Notes under the pieces: model-generated
What the model was told of the DNA's origin: nothing
The model's input: only the letters and a program-made list of their open reading frames with translations
Database searches by the model: none
Position numbers and translations under genes: made by a program
Part shown: positions 1-8,369 of the stretch, piece after piece
Layout: each line of letters begins with the position of its first letter
Position numbering within the stretch: position 1 is the first letter of the stretch
NCBI RefSeq assembly: GCF_020164455.1
Contig: NZ_JAIQWW010000001.1
Location: forward strand, 620,001 to 684,000
Direction: 5' to 3'
Length of the DNA: 64,000 nt
Source: Phyllobacterium chamaecytisi
GTDB lineage: Bacteria > Pseudomonadota > Alphaproteobacteria > Rhizobiales > Rhizobiaceae

Positions 1-138
1 CTTTTGATGCAGGTGCCGATCGGCCTCGGGCTGCTGCATCAGTTCTTCGCCATCGTCATTCTCGGCTTTTCCGTTGCCCATTGGCGCGGCACCAAGGGCG
101 CTTATCCGCGTGAGACAGAAGTCGTCGCTGGGCGCTAA
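1..138 (+). CDS. ctaA: Heme A synthase (COX15/CtaA), C-terminal end only
   Basis: Partial gene entering from the left edge; 45 codons remain before TAA at 136-138. The tail [20 protein letters not shown] followed by VAHWR has the last transmembrane helix with the conserved LLHQ histidine of CtaA/COX15, which oxidises heme O to heme A for cytochrome oxidase in the inner membrane. The histidine in this helix is normally a heme ligand. The stop overlaps the convergent toxin gene by 4 bases. The identification rests on one helix, so it is moderate rather than firm. Confidence 0.7.
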   Translation, partial: LLMQVPIGLGLLHQFFAIVILGFSVAHWRGTKGAYPRETEVVAGR

Positions 139-524
139 GTATCGCGTGCCCAAAGCTGGGGCACTTCCTTGTAGGTGTGAATTACACTGTCGGCGTGGAC
201 CAATATCAAACCGTCAGATTGCGCCTGCGTTATCAGCATCCGGTCGAAGGGGTCGGGATGCGACCATGCGAGTTGTCCCGCAAGTTCTGCATGATGCGGC
301 GATATGGAGAGCGGCAAAAAGCCATTTCGCTCGATGGCTGCATGGGGCGAGCCGGAAAATCGTAACTTGCCCTTGGCGCTTTTGATGGCAATTTCCCAGA
401 TCGACGCTGCGCTGATGTAGATCTGGTTGTCAGGATTGGCAATTGCGTCGCGGGTTACAGAGCCGAGTCTATCGGCGCCCTCATCCCACCAGAGAAGAAC
501 ATGTGTGTCGAGCAGCAGCTGCAT
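135..524 (-). CDS. PIN-domain toxin, VapC-like
   Basis: 129 residues. It starts [13 protein letters not shown] with the first PIN acidic residue in LLDTH, has the conserved [11 protein letters not shown] segment with its Glu, then [11 protein letters not shown] with the third acidic group, and VHAD near the C-terminus. These are the metal-binding acidic residues of PIN ribonucleases. Type II VapC-like toxins cleave tRNA or rRNA, but the substrate here cannot be told. Its ATG overlaps the antitoxin stop by one base, so the two are co-transcribed and probably translationally coupled. It converges on and slightly overlaps ctaA. Confidence 0.9.
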   Translation of the reverse strand: MQLLLDTHVLLWWDEGADRLGSVTRDAIANPDNQIYISAASIWEIAIKSAKGKLRFSGSPHAAIERNGFLPLSISPHHAELAGQLAWSHPDPFDRMLITQAQSDGLILVHADSVIHTYKEVPQLWARDT

Positions 525-763
525 TACAATGTGTCATCATTGAACAGTGTTGCGATCTCCGGATCTAACGCGTCGAAGTCTTCGGCAATATAGGAAATGC
601 CGAGTGCATGAGCAGGCTTGCGCGGTTCCTGCTGTTTCGGCAAAGGGCCGAGTTTTGCGAGCGGGACACCATTCTTCGCAATGATGACCTCTTCGCCGGA
701 TGCCGCACGATCCACCAAACTCGAAAGGTTCGTCTTCGCATCATAGAGATTGATCTGGTTCAC
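524..763 (-). CDS. Phd/YefM-family antitoxin
   Basis: 79 residues from a GTG at 763. I prefer this start because AAGGAGAG lies about 5 bases upstream, whereas the longer frame from 805 runs through the palindromic operator. The N-terminal motif INLYDAKTNLSSLVDRA followed by GEEVIIAKNGVPLAKL is the Phd/YefM DNA-binding fold. The acidic C-terminus (FDALDPEIATLFNDDTL) should wrap the toxin. It lies directly upstream of the PIN toxin. Antitoxins of this family repress their own operon together with the toxin, which fits the inverted repeat at 770-831. Confidence 0.88.
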   Translation of the reverse strand: MNQINLYDAKTNLSSLVDRAASGEEVIIAKNGVPLAKLGPLPKQQEPRKPAHALGISYIAEDFDALDPEIATLFNDDTL

Positions 764-769
764 AATTCT

Positions 770-831
770 CTCCTTGACCAAGTAGACCAAAGGTACCATG
801 GGCACACCATTTGGTCAACTTGGTCAAGGAG
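770..831. promoter_or_regulatory. 22-bp inverted repeat, likely toxin-antitoxin operator
   Basis: Arms 770-791 and 810-831 are reverse complements over 22 bases with one mismatch, separated by 18 bases. Each arm itself holds two copies of TTGGTC/GACCAA 9 bases apart, so there are four half-sites. The element ends 7 bases before the antitoxin GTG and includes its ribosome binding site. This is the layout expected for a Phd-type conditional-cooperativity operator. A terminator is less likely because the loop is long and no T-run follows. Confidence 0.7.
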
Positions 832-834
832 GCT

Positions 835-1686
835 TTAAATGGTCTGGAGCACACGCCGGATTGCCTCTGCCACGCCAAGGCTGCGCTTCGACTCGTCAAA
901 ATTTTCGTCCTCGTCATGCCAGGATGCCGACAGGCAGGCATGAGTCATGCCGAAGCCCAGAATGGTTCTGATATCGCGCCCGAACGCTTGCGAGAATTTA
1001 TGCGCCATCATCCCGATGCGGCTTTCGCTTTGGCGCAGGTCGTCGCGATCCAGCGGGTTATAGAACATATTGGCGGTATCATACATCGGATCGCCGATCA
1101 GCCCTTTGGGATCGATGACCAGCCAGCCGCGTTTGCCATGCAGAATATTCTCGTGATGAATGTCGCCATGCAGCAGCTGAATATGGCTGCGATCGCTCAG
1201 CAGTCTGTCCGCGATGGGCGCGACCTCAACGAACAGGTTGTCGATGCCCTTCTTCCTGCCCGCTTCCGCCTTCTTGAAGAGACTGGAATATTGCTCGCGC
1301 AATGACACGAATTCATGCGGGTTTTCCCCGGCCTCGTATGGCTTGGCGATCAGCTGGCTCATGACATCCACGTAGATCGACGTCGCCGCACCATCGCCAT
1401 GCTCGTTGAGATGATCGAGCAATGTGCGCTTCCCGCCATATTCGAGCAGCAGATTATTGTCCTGTCGCGCCAGCAGACGCACGCACCCATTGCCGTCGTG
1501 CCAATCGAGATAATGCGCGCCGCGCAATTCCTCCTGCATGCCGACTGATGTCAGCTGCTTGACCACCGCTTGCTCACCGTTTTCAAGCCGCACCATGATA
1601 ATCCGGCTAGTCGGCGTTTCGGTGAATAGTTTGGGCGAGGAGACTTTCCATTCGGGCGGGAAAGTCTCCAGAAGCACGTCAGCCAT
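835..1686 (-). CDS. APH(6)/hydroxyurea-phosphotransferase-like kinase
   Basis: 283 residues of the aminoglycoside 6-phosphotransferase family (streptomycin 6-kinase type). Visible motifs are the lysine strand QAVVKQL (about residue 40), the catalytic loop LLHGDIHHENIL with Asp near 175, and the metal-binding VIDPKGLIGDPMYDTANM. Family members phosphorylate streptomycin or related compounds, but many chromosomal ones have no proven resistance role. The gene ends just beyond the toxin-antitoxin operator and runs in the same direction as the toxin pair and argC. Substrate and resistance phenotype are not predictable from sequence. Confidence 0.85.
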   Translation of the reverse strand: MADVLLETFPPEWKVSSPKLFTETPTSRIIMVRLENGEQAVVKQLTSVGMQEELRGAHYLDWHDGNGCVRLLARQDNNLLLEYGGKRTLLDHLNEHGDGAATSIYVDVMSQLIAKPYEAGENPHEFVSLREQYSSLFKKAEAGRKKGIDNLFVEVAPIADRLLSDRSHIQLLHGDIHHENILHGKRGWLVIDPKGLIGDPMYDTANMFYNPLDRDDLRQSESRIGMMAHKFSQAFGRDIRTILGFGMTHACLSASWHDEDENFDESKRSLGVAEAIRRVLQTI

Positions 1687-1815
1687 GGGGAAACCTTGGA
1701 GAACTCAGCCTGATGAGGCAGATGGTGTGATTTTCGAGACCCGGAGCGCAGTGGACAATTCGTCCATGAGCACCGGAAGCGTAGAAAATTGCATCAGATG
1801 TCCATCGGGGTGAAG

Positions 1816-2754
1816 TTATCGATGGTTTCCCAGCATCAAGTCGAGATTCTGCACGGCAGCCCCCGACGCACCCTTGCCGAGATTGTCGAGCAGGGCGACA
1901 AGATTGACTTGACCGCTGCCTTCCGTGCCAAAGACATAGAGCTTCATGATGTCCGTATCGCGCAGCTCTTCCGGATCGAGGCGGGGCAACATGACGCTTT
2001 CGGCCAGCGGCACCACCTGCACGATATTCTGGCCCTCATAATGGGCGCTGAGCGCTGAGTAGATATCCGCCATGGAAGGATTGCCGTTGAGATCGCCGGT
2101 AAACAGCGGCACCTGCACGATCATACCTTGCGCAAAACGCCCGACGCTTGGCGAAAAGATCGGTTTGCGATCCAGATGCCCATGCACCTGCAACTCCGGC
2201 ACGTGCTTGTGCTTCAGCGGCATCGCATAGAGGAAATGGTTTGCGTCGATATGATCAGGCGCATCCGGATTCTCCATCTGTGCGATCAGCTGCTTGCCGC
2301 CGCCGGTGTAGCCGGAGACGGCATTGACGGTCACCGGATAGTCGCCGGGCAGGATGCCCGCATCGCGCAAGGGTCGAACCAGCGAAATAGCGCCGGTCGG
2401 ATAACAGCCGGGATTGGCGACGAGCCGCGCATCGACGATTTTTTGCCGCTGGTCGCGATCAAGCTCGGCAAAGCCGTACGCCCAGTCCGGATGCACGCGG
2501 TGCGCGGTCGAGGTGTCGATGATCTTCGTCGAGTTGTGCCCTTCGAGAATCGATACGGCTTCCTTCGACGCGTCGTCGGGCAGGCACAGGATGGCGACGT
2601 CCGATTCCTTGAGAAAGTCCGCGCGCATATCCTTGTTGCGCCGCTCGGCTTCCGGAATCGAAAGCACCTCGAGATCGTCGCGGCCCGCAAGCCGGGTGCG
2701 GATCTGCAGGCCGGTGGTGCCGTGTTCGCCATCGATGAAGATTTTCGGTTTCAT
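1816..2754 (-). CDS. argC: N-acetyl-gamma-glutamyl-phosphate reductase
   Basis: 312 residues from ATG 2754, preceded by GAAGG 8 bases upstream; an upstream in-frame start at 2784 lacks this site. It begins [19 protein letters not shown], the dinucleotide-binding start of the short (type 2) ArgC. The catalytic cysteine lies in [11 protein letters not shown], and the substrate histidine region in [10 protein letters not shown]. It reduces N-acetylglutamyl phosphate with NADPH in arginine synthesis. Located downstream of speB, rpsI and rplM on the same strand, as in other rhizobia. Confidence 0.96.
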   Translation of the reverse strand: MKPKIFIDGEHGTTGLQIRTRLAGRDDLEVLSIPEAERRNKDMRADFLKESDVAILCLPDDASKEAVSILEGHNSTKIIDTSTAHRVHPDWAYGFAELDRDQRQKIVDARLVANPGCYPTGAISLVRPLRDAGILPGDYPVTVNAVSGYTGGGKQLIAQMENPDAPDHIDANHFLYAMPLKHKHVPELQVHGHLDRKPIFSPSVGRFAQGMIVQVPLFTGDLNGNPSMADIYSALSAHYEGQNIVQVVPLAESVMLPRLDPEELRDTDIMKLYVFGTEGSGQVNLVALLDNLGKGASGAAVQNLDLMLGNHR

Positions 2755-2818
2755 GGGAATGCCTTCGGAAAGTTTTGAATTCAAATGGTTAGCTCAGTTT
2801 TTTCTATTGGCCCTGGCG

Positions 2819-2969
2819 GCTGTGCGTGGTTCGACAAGCTCACCATGAGGGAAGGTGGTTGATTGCAGGGAACTAACCTTGCAACGTTATCACCCTCATT
2901 TGGGAGATTGGCGGTTATCTTGCAACCCGCCGTTCTTCCTCATGGTGAGCTTGTCGAACCACGCACAGC
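2819..2969. repeat. Intergenic element with 32-bp perfect inverted repeats
   Basis: Arms 2819-2850 and 2938-2969 are perfect reverse complements over 32 bases; pairing continues after a one-base slip. The 87-base centre has no coding potential I trust. The arm core TTCGACAAGCTCACCATGAG recurs as an intergenic repeat in many alphaproteobacteria, so this looks like a mobile palindromic or MITE-like repeat. It sits between speB and argC and would form a long hairpin in the shared transcript. Confidence 0.75.
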
Positions 2970-2985
2970 AGCATTGCCAGGATCA

Positions 2986-3942
2986 TCATCGTTTTTGCTT
3001 GGCCTTTTTCTCCGCCAATATACCCAAATAATACATCGCGATTGTGGCACCTGCGATCGCCGTCACGTCCGCATGGTCATAGGCGGGCGCAACCTCAACC
3101 ACATCCGCGCCGACAATGTTCAGTTCCGTCAGGTGCCGCAGCACCGAGAGGATCTTCGCCGAAGACGGTCCGCCGGCGACCGGTGTGCCCGTGCCCGGCG
3201 CGAAGGCCGGATCGAGGCAATCGATGTCGAAGGTCAGATACACCATCCTGCCAGCTGTCCGGGCAATGATCTGCTTCGCGATGTCCGCTGCGGACATTTC
3301 CTCAACCTCGTAGCCATAAACGATCTTCAACCCGCAATCGTCGGGAGCATGGGTGCGAATGCCGACCTGTATCGAATGAGCAGGATCGATGACGCCATCG
3401 CGCGCGGCGCGGCCAACGAACGATCCATGATCGATACGCTTGCCGTCGTCGTACCACGTGTCCTGATGCGCATCGAACTGTACCAGTGCCACCGGACCGT
3501 GCTTGGCTGCATGCGCCTTGAGGATCGGCCAGGTGACAAAATGGTCGCCGCCGAGCGAGAGGAGGAACGCGCCGGACTTGATGATCTTTGCAGCTTCCCG
3601 CTCGATCGTCGCCGGGGTTTTCTGGTGATTGCCGTAGTCGAGCAGGCAATCGCCATAATCTACGACCGCCAGATCGGCAAACAGATCGCGCTGGAACGGA
3701 TATTGCGGATCATTGTCGAAAATCGCCGAGGCCCGCCGTATCGCCTGTGGACCAAACCGGGCACCCGGCCGGTTGGACACGGCCGCATCGAATGGAATGC
3801 CCCAAACGACAGCCTCGGCACCATTCAGGTTCTTCGTATAGCGGCGGCGCATGAAGGAGAGGGCGCCCGCATGGGTCGGATCAGTCGCCGCGCTGGTCAG
3901 ATTGCGCGCTGTAAACGCATGATCGATGGATTTTGATGGCAT
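2986..3942 (-). CDS. speB: Agmatinase / ureohydrolase
   Basis: 318 residues, ureohydrolase family. The Mn-binding motifs are in order: LSLGGDHFVTWP (about 130), VQFDAHQDTWYD (about 155-165) and LTFDIDCLDPAFAPGTGTP (about 240). The family hydrolyses agmatine, guanidinobutyrate or similar guanidino compounds to release urea. The agmatinase call follows overall length and motif spacing, but guanidinobutyrase activity cannot be excluded. It lies between argC and rpsI on the same strand with a repeat element on each side. Confidence 0.9.
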   Translation of the reverse strand: MPSKSIDHAFTARNLTSAATDPTHAGALSFMRRRYTKNLNGAEAVVWGIPFDAAVSNRPGARFGPQAIRRASAIFDNDPQYPFQRDLFADLAVVDYGDCLLDYGNHQKTPATIEREAAKIIKSGAFLLSLGGDHFVTWPILKAHAAKHGPVALVQFDAHQDTWYDDGKRIDHGSFVGRAARDGVIDPAHSIQVGIRTHAPDDCGLKIVYGYEVEEMSAADIAKQIIARTAGRMVYLTFDIDCLDPAFAPGTGTPVAGGPSSAKILSVLRHLTELNIVGADVVEVAPAYDHADVTAIAGATIAMYYLGILAEKKAKQKR

Positions 3943-3978
3943 GGTCTGGCTCCGGGGGAAATTTCATGCACGACGTTT

Positions 3979-4156
3979 ATCTCCCCCTTGGTGGGGGAGA
4001 AAGGATTTTCTTGGATTTAGCCTCTCTGCTAAATCCTTAGAAAATCTAAGAGAGGGGGTAGTGTGAAGATTGCAAATCCCCTCTCTGGCGATTTCTAGCA
4101 CTTAGCCAAGAAGCTAAGATGCTGAAATCGCTTTCTCTCCCGCAAGGGGAGAGATA
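3979..4156. repeat. 178-bp multi-hairpin palindromic repeat
   Basis: Outer arms ATCTCCCCCTTG (about 3979-3990) and CAAGGGGAGAGAT (about 4143-4155) pair. Inside are two hairpins, a GATTTTCTTGGATTTAGC-type stem (about 4005-4048) and a GCGATTTCTAGCACTTAGC-type stem (about 4088-4131), joined by an AGAGAGGGG/CCCCTCTCT stem. The predicted fold is cloverleaf-like. It resembles the mosaic intergenic palindromes of rhizobia and brucellae. The rest of 3943-4194 holds nothing else I recognise. Confidence 0.7.
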
Positions 4157-4195
4157 ACCGGACATCAAATGCTGAGAGACTCTCTTCAGCGCAAC

Positions 4196-4223
4196 AAAAA
4201 AGCGGACCCGAAGGCCCGCTTTC
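4196..4223 (-). terminator. Rho-independent terminator of rplM-rpsI
   Basis: On the minus strand AAGCGGGCC-TTCG-GGTCCGCTT is followed by a run of T (plus-strand A-run 4196-4201). It lies about 25 bases after the rpsI stop, so it should end the ribosomal protein transcript before speB. Confidence 0.85.
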
Positions 4224-4247
4224 TGTTCGTGTCCGTATGAAGCGATA

Positions 4248-4727
4248 TTAGCGCTTCGAGAACTGGAACGAGCGACGGGCTTTCGCCTTGCCGTACTTCT
4301 TGCGTTCGACGACGCGGCTGTCGCGTGTCAGGAAGCCGCCTTTTTTCAGAACGCCGCGCAGTGCAGGTTCGAAATAGGTGAGGGCCTTGGAGATGCCGTG
4401 ACGAACGGCACCAGCCTGACCGGACAGACCACCACCGGCAACGGTAGCGATAACGTCGTACTGGCCGGCGCGGTTGGCAGCAACGATCGGCTGCTGCAGG
4501 ATCATCTGCAGAACCGGACGGGCGAAATACTTGCCGTATTCCTTTTCGTTGATGACGATCTTGCCGGAACCTGGCTTGATCCAGACGCGGGCAACCGCAT
4601 CCTTGCGCTTGCCGGTTGCGTAGGCACGGCCCTTGGCATCGAGCTTCTGGACATGAACCGGTGCAGCGGCCTGCGTCGGGGCGACGGCAGAGGTACCGAG
4701 TTCTGCGAGCGAGTTGAGCTCAGCCAT
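4248..4727 (-). CDS. rpsI: 30S ribosomal protein S9
   Basis: 159 residues. The conserved S9 body begins at about residue 35 with [21 protein letters not shown] and ends in the invariant [11 protein letters not shown] tail, which reaches the P-site tRNA. An N-terminal extension of about 30 residues (Ala/Pro rich) is usual for alphaproteobacterial S9. It lies 2 bases downstream of rplM, the standard rplM-rpsI operon. Confidence 0.98.
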   Translation of the reverse strand: MAELNSLAELGTSAVAPTQAAAPVHVQKLDAKGRAYATGKRKDAVARVWIKPGSGKIVINEKEYGKYFARPVLQMILQQPIVAANRAGQYDVIATVAGGGLSGQAGAVRHGISKALTYFEPALRGVLKKGGFLTRDSRVVERKKYGKAKARRSFQFSKR

Positions 4728-4729
4728 TC

Positions 4730-5194
4730 TTATGCGCTCCTTTTGTTCTTGGAATTCAGCGCGCCAACGTCGAGGACTTCAGGTGCCTGAGCTTCATGGG
4801 GGTGGTTGGAACCGGCGTAAACGCGCAGGTTCTTCATCTGGCGACGGCCGAGCGGGCCACGGGGAACCATGCGCTCGACAGCCTTCTCAACGACGCGTTC
4901 CGGAAAACGGCCTTCGAGCAGCTGACGGGCAGTGCGTTCCTTGATGCCGCCGGGATGGCCGGTGTGCCAGTAATAAACCTTGTCGGTAAACTTCTTACCG
5001 GTGAGCGCAACCTTGTCGGCGTTGATGATGATGACATTGTCGCCATCGTCCACGTGCGGGGTGAAGGTTGCTTTGTGCTTGCCGCGCAGGATGTTGGCGA
5101 CGATGGAAGCAAGACGGCCGACGACGAGACCTTCGGCGTCGATCAGGATCCACTTTTTCGTCACATCTGCCGGCTTCTGTGTGAAGGTAGCCAT
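4730..5194 (-). CDS. rplM: 50S ribosomal protein L13
   Basis: 154 residues from ATG 5194, chosen because AAGGACG sits 6 bases upstream; a longer frame begins at 5215. It reads [15 protein letters not shown], with the L13 signatures [34 protein letters not shown] and [19 protein letters not shown]13 is an early assembly protein of the large subunit. First gene of the rplM-rpsI operon. Confidence 0.98.
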   Translation of the reverse strand: MATFTQKPADVTKKWILIDAEGLVVGRLASIVANILRGKHKATFTPHVDDGDNVIIINADKVALTGKKFTDKVYYWHTGHPGGIKERTARQLLEGRFPERVVEKAVERMVPRGPLGRRQMKNLRVYAGSNHPHEAQAPEVLDVGALNSKNKRSA

Positions 5195-5317
5195 TGTGTT
5201 CGTCCTTGAGATCATCCTTCATAAAAGAAGGCTTTTCTTGTTGCTTGGGTTATGTGGAAGCTTGAATTTCCGCATAACAATGAAAAACGGCGGGAGAACC
5301 CACCGCAGTCGAGGGTT

Positions 5318-5347
5318 TCAATAAAGGGGCGGGGGGCTCGCGTCAAG
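5318..5347 (-). promoter_or_regulatory. Candidate sigma-70 promoter of rplM-rpsI
   Basis: Minus-strand CTTGACG (5341-5347) matches the alphaproteobacterial -35. After 17 bases a TATTGA -10 lies at 5318-5323. It is about 120 bases upstream of the rplM ATG, leaving a long leader typical of ribosomal operons. The remaining non-coding DNA from 5348 to 5509 shows nothing else recognisable. Confidence 0.5.
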
Positions 5348-5509
5348 TGACGATTTTCGCGTCATACCAGAAATAACATAGCAAATACAGGTGCTTATTG
5401 AAAAGGTATTATATTACCACATAATTTGGCGCGATTTGACTGCTGGAAGAATGAGAGCTGTAGCGACTAGCAGAAGCCTGACCCGTTTGCAGGTGAGCTG
5501 ACTCAAGCC

Positions 5510-6406
5510 TCATTTTTCATGCGGAGCAGGTTCGCAATACTCGATCAGCAATTCGGTGAGGACCCGTATTTTCCGTGCGGGATGCTGACCTGGCGGGCGA
5601 ATGACATATGCACCTGCCGGAGGCGGTGGATAATGCGTCATGACCGGCACAAGCGTGCCGGAGGCTATATAGTCATGGGTAAGGCAATCGGGCAGGTAAG
5701 CGATCCCGAGTCCGGCTGCCGCGGCGGCGACGAGAGCAGTGCCGTTGTCGGCCTTGAAGCGCCCCTGCGGACGAACCGTGATGATCTTGTCGCCATCCAT
5801 GAGTTGCCAGGCTTCGGTACCCTGCATGAGGGCCTCATGAGCGACGAGCTCCTCCGGCGTTTCGGGCGACCCATGCGCCTCGATGTAGTCCGGGCTCGCG
5901 ACAAACTTCCCATAGATCGCTCCGACGCGTCTTGCGATCAAGTTGGAGTCCTGAAGATAGCCAAGTCGTATCGCACAATCATAACCCTCTGTGATGAGAT
6001 CGACGAAGCGATCACTGTAGCAGGTGTGGATGTGGAGCTGGGGGTGGCGTCGCGCCATTTCCGCGAGGATGGGAGCGAAGTGAGTCTGCCCGAAAGAGAG
6101 CGGCACAGCAACGCGCAAGCGGCCGCGAAGGTCACCGGCGGGCAGGATCGTTTCCTTGGCCACGTCGATCTCGGCGGAGACTCTTGCTGCATAGTCTCGA
6201 AACGTGGCCCCGGCTTCTGTGAGAGCAGCCCCGCGGGTGGTTCGTGCAAGAAGCTGGACGCCAAGTTCCGCTTCAAGCCGGAAGAGCCGACGACTGACGA
6301 TCGACTTGGAGACGCCGAGCCGGAGCGCCGCGGCCGAAACTCCACCAGCATCAGCAACTTCTACGAATGTCCGTAGTTCTTCGATATCCAATTCAGCGTT
6401 CCCCAT
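5510..6406 (-). CDS. LysR-family transcriptional regulator
   Basis: 298 residues from ATG 6406 (MGNAELDIEELRTFVEVADA). The frame can be opened further to a TTG at 6478 without a convincing ribosome site. The N-terminal winged helix-turn-helix is GGVSAAALRLGVSKSIVSRR, followed by RLEAELGVQLLARTTRG. The C-terminal co-inducer domain begins near LRGRLRVAVPLSFG. It is closest in style to the CrgA/DhcR group. Divergent from the isochorismatase-like gene at 6545, which is its likely target. Confidence 0.93.
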   Translation of the reverse strand: MGNAELDIEELRTFVEVADAGGVSAAALRLGVSKSIVSRRLFRLEAELGVQLLARTTRGAALTEAGATFRDYAARVSAEIDVAKETILPAGDLRGRLRVAVPLSFGQTHFAPILAEMARRHPQLHIHTCYSDRFVDLITEGYDCAIRLGYLQDSNLIARRVGAIYGKFVASPDYIEAHGSPETPEELVAHEALMQGTEAWQLMDGDKIITVRPQGRFKADNGTALVAAAAAGLGIAYLPDCLTHDYIASGTLVPVMTHYPPPPAGAYVIRPPGQHPARKIRVLTELLIEYCEPAPHEK

Positions 6407-6544
6407 TTCGCGACACAGCTTGCCACAAATCGACACTACCGCATCGTGTCTGGGAACGGCAATGTCCCTTTCAGGCAACGTCGCCCTTGGCGCATGTCTT
6501 CCCGCAAACCAACCTCACTAACAACGACAGCATAGGAAGTAATA

Positions 6545-7198
6545 ATGACCTTTCGTAACGGCCTTGATTCTCTTCTACGTCCCGAAGACTCCGTACTTGT
6601 TCTGATCGACCACCAGCCTTACCAGCTTGCGAACCTCAACAGCCACGATCCTCAGGCAGTCGTCAACAATGTGACCGCGCTGGCAAAGCTGGCAAAAGCT
6701 TTCAATGTTCCGACGATCCTCACCAGCGTGATAGCGGATCGTGGTGGCAAGCTCTTCAAGCAAATCACTGACGTTTTCCCGGGGCAGGAAGTGATTGATC
6801 GGACCTGGGTGAATACCTGGGAGGACGAGAAGGTGGTGGATCTGGTCAAGGCGACCGGCCGCAAGCAATTGATCATCGCAGGTCTGTGGACCGAAGTTTG
6901 CGTAGCGATGCCTGCGATTCAGGCAGCCGGCGAAGGCTGGGACGTGACCGTCATTACCGACGCATCGGGCGGAAGTTCAACCGAGTCTCACCAGGTCGCC
7001 ATACAGCGGATGATCGCGGCCGGCGTTAACATGATGACCTGGATGGCTCTTGCTGGCGAATGGCAGCGTGACTGGGCTCGCACCGAGCACGTCGAAGAGC
7101 TGACCGAAGTGCTCATCTCGCACATGAGCGGCAGCGGCATCGCGTATCTTTGGGAGCAGCAGCTGCTCAACACGCCCGTGCCTGGCAACGCGGGCTGA
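6545..7198 (+). CDS. Isochorismatase-family cysteine hydrolase (YcaC-like)
   Basis: 217 residues; ATG preceded by AGGAAG. Catalytic triad positions of the family are visible: Asp in VLVLIDHQPYQ (about 22), a lysine or arginine region near DRTWVNTWED, and Cys in GLWTEVCVAMPA (about 118). The sequence resembles YcaC-like hydrolases more than true isochorismatase; the substrate is unknown. The LysR gene diverges from it across 138 bases. Confidence 0.9.
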   Translation: MTFRNGLDSLLRPEDSVLVLIDHQPYQLANLNSHDPQAVVNNVTALAKLAKAFNVPTILTSVIADRGGKLFKQITDVFPGQEVIDRTWVNTWEDEKVVDLVKATGRKQLIIAGLWTEVCVAMPAIQAAGEGWDVTVITDASGGSSTESHQVAIQRMIAAGVNMMTWMALAGEWQRDWARTEHVEELTEVLISHMSGSGIAYLWEQQLLNTPVPGNAG

Positions 7199-7309
7199 TC
7201 CGAGCGGGGTGCAGAGGTTTTCGAGCGACGTTGCGAAAAAGCGGATGGCTTCTCGAACCTCGTCACCCCCTCCCGGTAATGGAGCGGCCCCCTTATCGGC
7301 CCCGAGACG

Positions 7310-8311
7310 TCACTTCACAGCGACGACTACCTTCCCCTTCGCGCGACCCGTCTCGACGTACTCCAACGCCTCATTGGTCTTCCCGAACGGGAAGACCCGA
7401 TCCACTACCGGACGTATGACACCTGTCTCGATCAGGGAGGTGATCTGACCAAGCTGCGTGCCGTTGGCTGTCATGAAGTGGAAGGAATAGCTGATGCCTT
7501 GGCGCTTCGATTTTCTCCTGATGCCCAAACTCAAGAGGCGCATGACCAGTCGAAGCGGCCAGCCGAAACCATTTTCTTTTGCGAAATCCGGGTCTGGCGG
7601 ACCGGAAATCGAAATCAGCTTCCCGCCCGGCTTCAGCACGCCAAGGGATTTCTTCAGCGTGTCTGTGCCGAGGCTGTTCAGTACGACGTCGTAATCCTGC
7701 AGGACTTTCTCGAAATTGTCCTTCTTGTAGTCGATAACGACATCTGCGCCGAGACTTTTGACGAGATCGATATTTACCGTGCTTGTGGTCGTCGCCACAT
7801 ATGCCCCGAGATGCTTGGCAAGCTGGATCGCAATCGTGCCCACGCCGCCCGAGCCCGCATGGATCAGGACTTTCTGCCCCTTCTGCAAGTTGGTCCGCTC
7901 CACAAGCACCTGCCAAGCTGTCAGGGCGACAAGCGGAATCGATGCGGCCTCTTCCATGGTCAGGTTTTTCGGCTTCATCGCTACATCGGCCTCGTCCATC
8001 GCGATATATTCGGCAAATGTCCCGATGCGATCCTGCGCCGGACGTGCATAGACCTCGTCACCGGGCTTGAACCGCCGGACATTGGCACCGACCCGGACCA
8101 CGACGCCCGCTACATCGTTGCCGAGGACCAGCGGAAGCCGGTATGGCAGGATGAGCTTGAACTCTCCATCCCTGATCTTGGTGTCCAGAACATTCACACT
8201 GGCGGCGTGAATCTCCACCATCACATCATTCTCCCGCAGCTCCGGCTCCGGGCTTTCCGTGAAACGAAGGGACCCGCCTTTCACATAGCGATCGATCAGG
8301 AATGACTTCAT
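7310..8311 (-). CDS. NADP-dependent quinone oxidoreductase-like MDR protein
   Basis: 333 residues, medium-chain dehydrogenase/reductase superfamily without the structural zinc loop. Motifs are LGNDVAGVVVRVGANVRRFKPGDEVYA in the GroES-like domain (60-90) and the NADP-binding fold KVLIHAGSGGVGTIAIQLAK (about 145-165). The zeta-crystallin/quinone oxidoreductase branch is likely, using NADPH on quinones or enones. It shares strand with the SDR gene at 8370 but has its own start after a 58-base gap. Confidence 0.9.
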   Translation of the reverse strand: MKSFLIDRYVKGGSLRFTESPEPELRENDVMVEIHAASVNVLDTKIRDGEFKLILPYRLPLVLGNDVAGVVVRVGANVRRFKPGDEVYARPAQDRIGTFAEYIAMDEADVAMKPKNLTMEEAASIPLVALTAWQVLVERTNLQKGQKVLIHAGSGGVGTIAIQLAKHLGAYVATTTSTVNIDLVKSLGADVVIDYKKDNFEKVLQDYDVVLNSLGTDTLKKSLGVLKPGGKLISISGPPDPDFAKENGFGWPLRLVMRLLSLGIRRKSKRQGISYSFHFMTANGTQLGQITSLIETGVIRPVVDRVFPFGKTNEALEYVETGRAKGKVVVAVK

Positions 8312-8369
8312 TGGAATTAACTTTCGTTTCGGTGGTCAGCAGGCAAGCTAACAGGGTCACGATCGGTGC

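Noticed and set aside
2863-3936. 357-codon plus-strand frame opposite speB
   Set aside because: It is the antisense shadow of a clear agmatinase; no motif, no ribosome site, arginine/histidine-rich composition.
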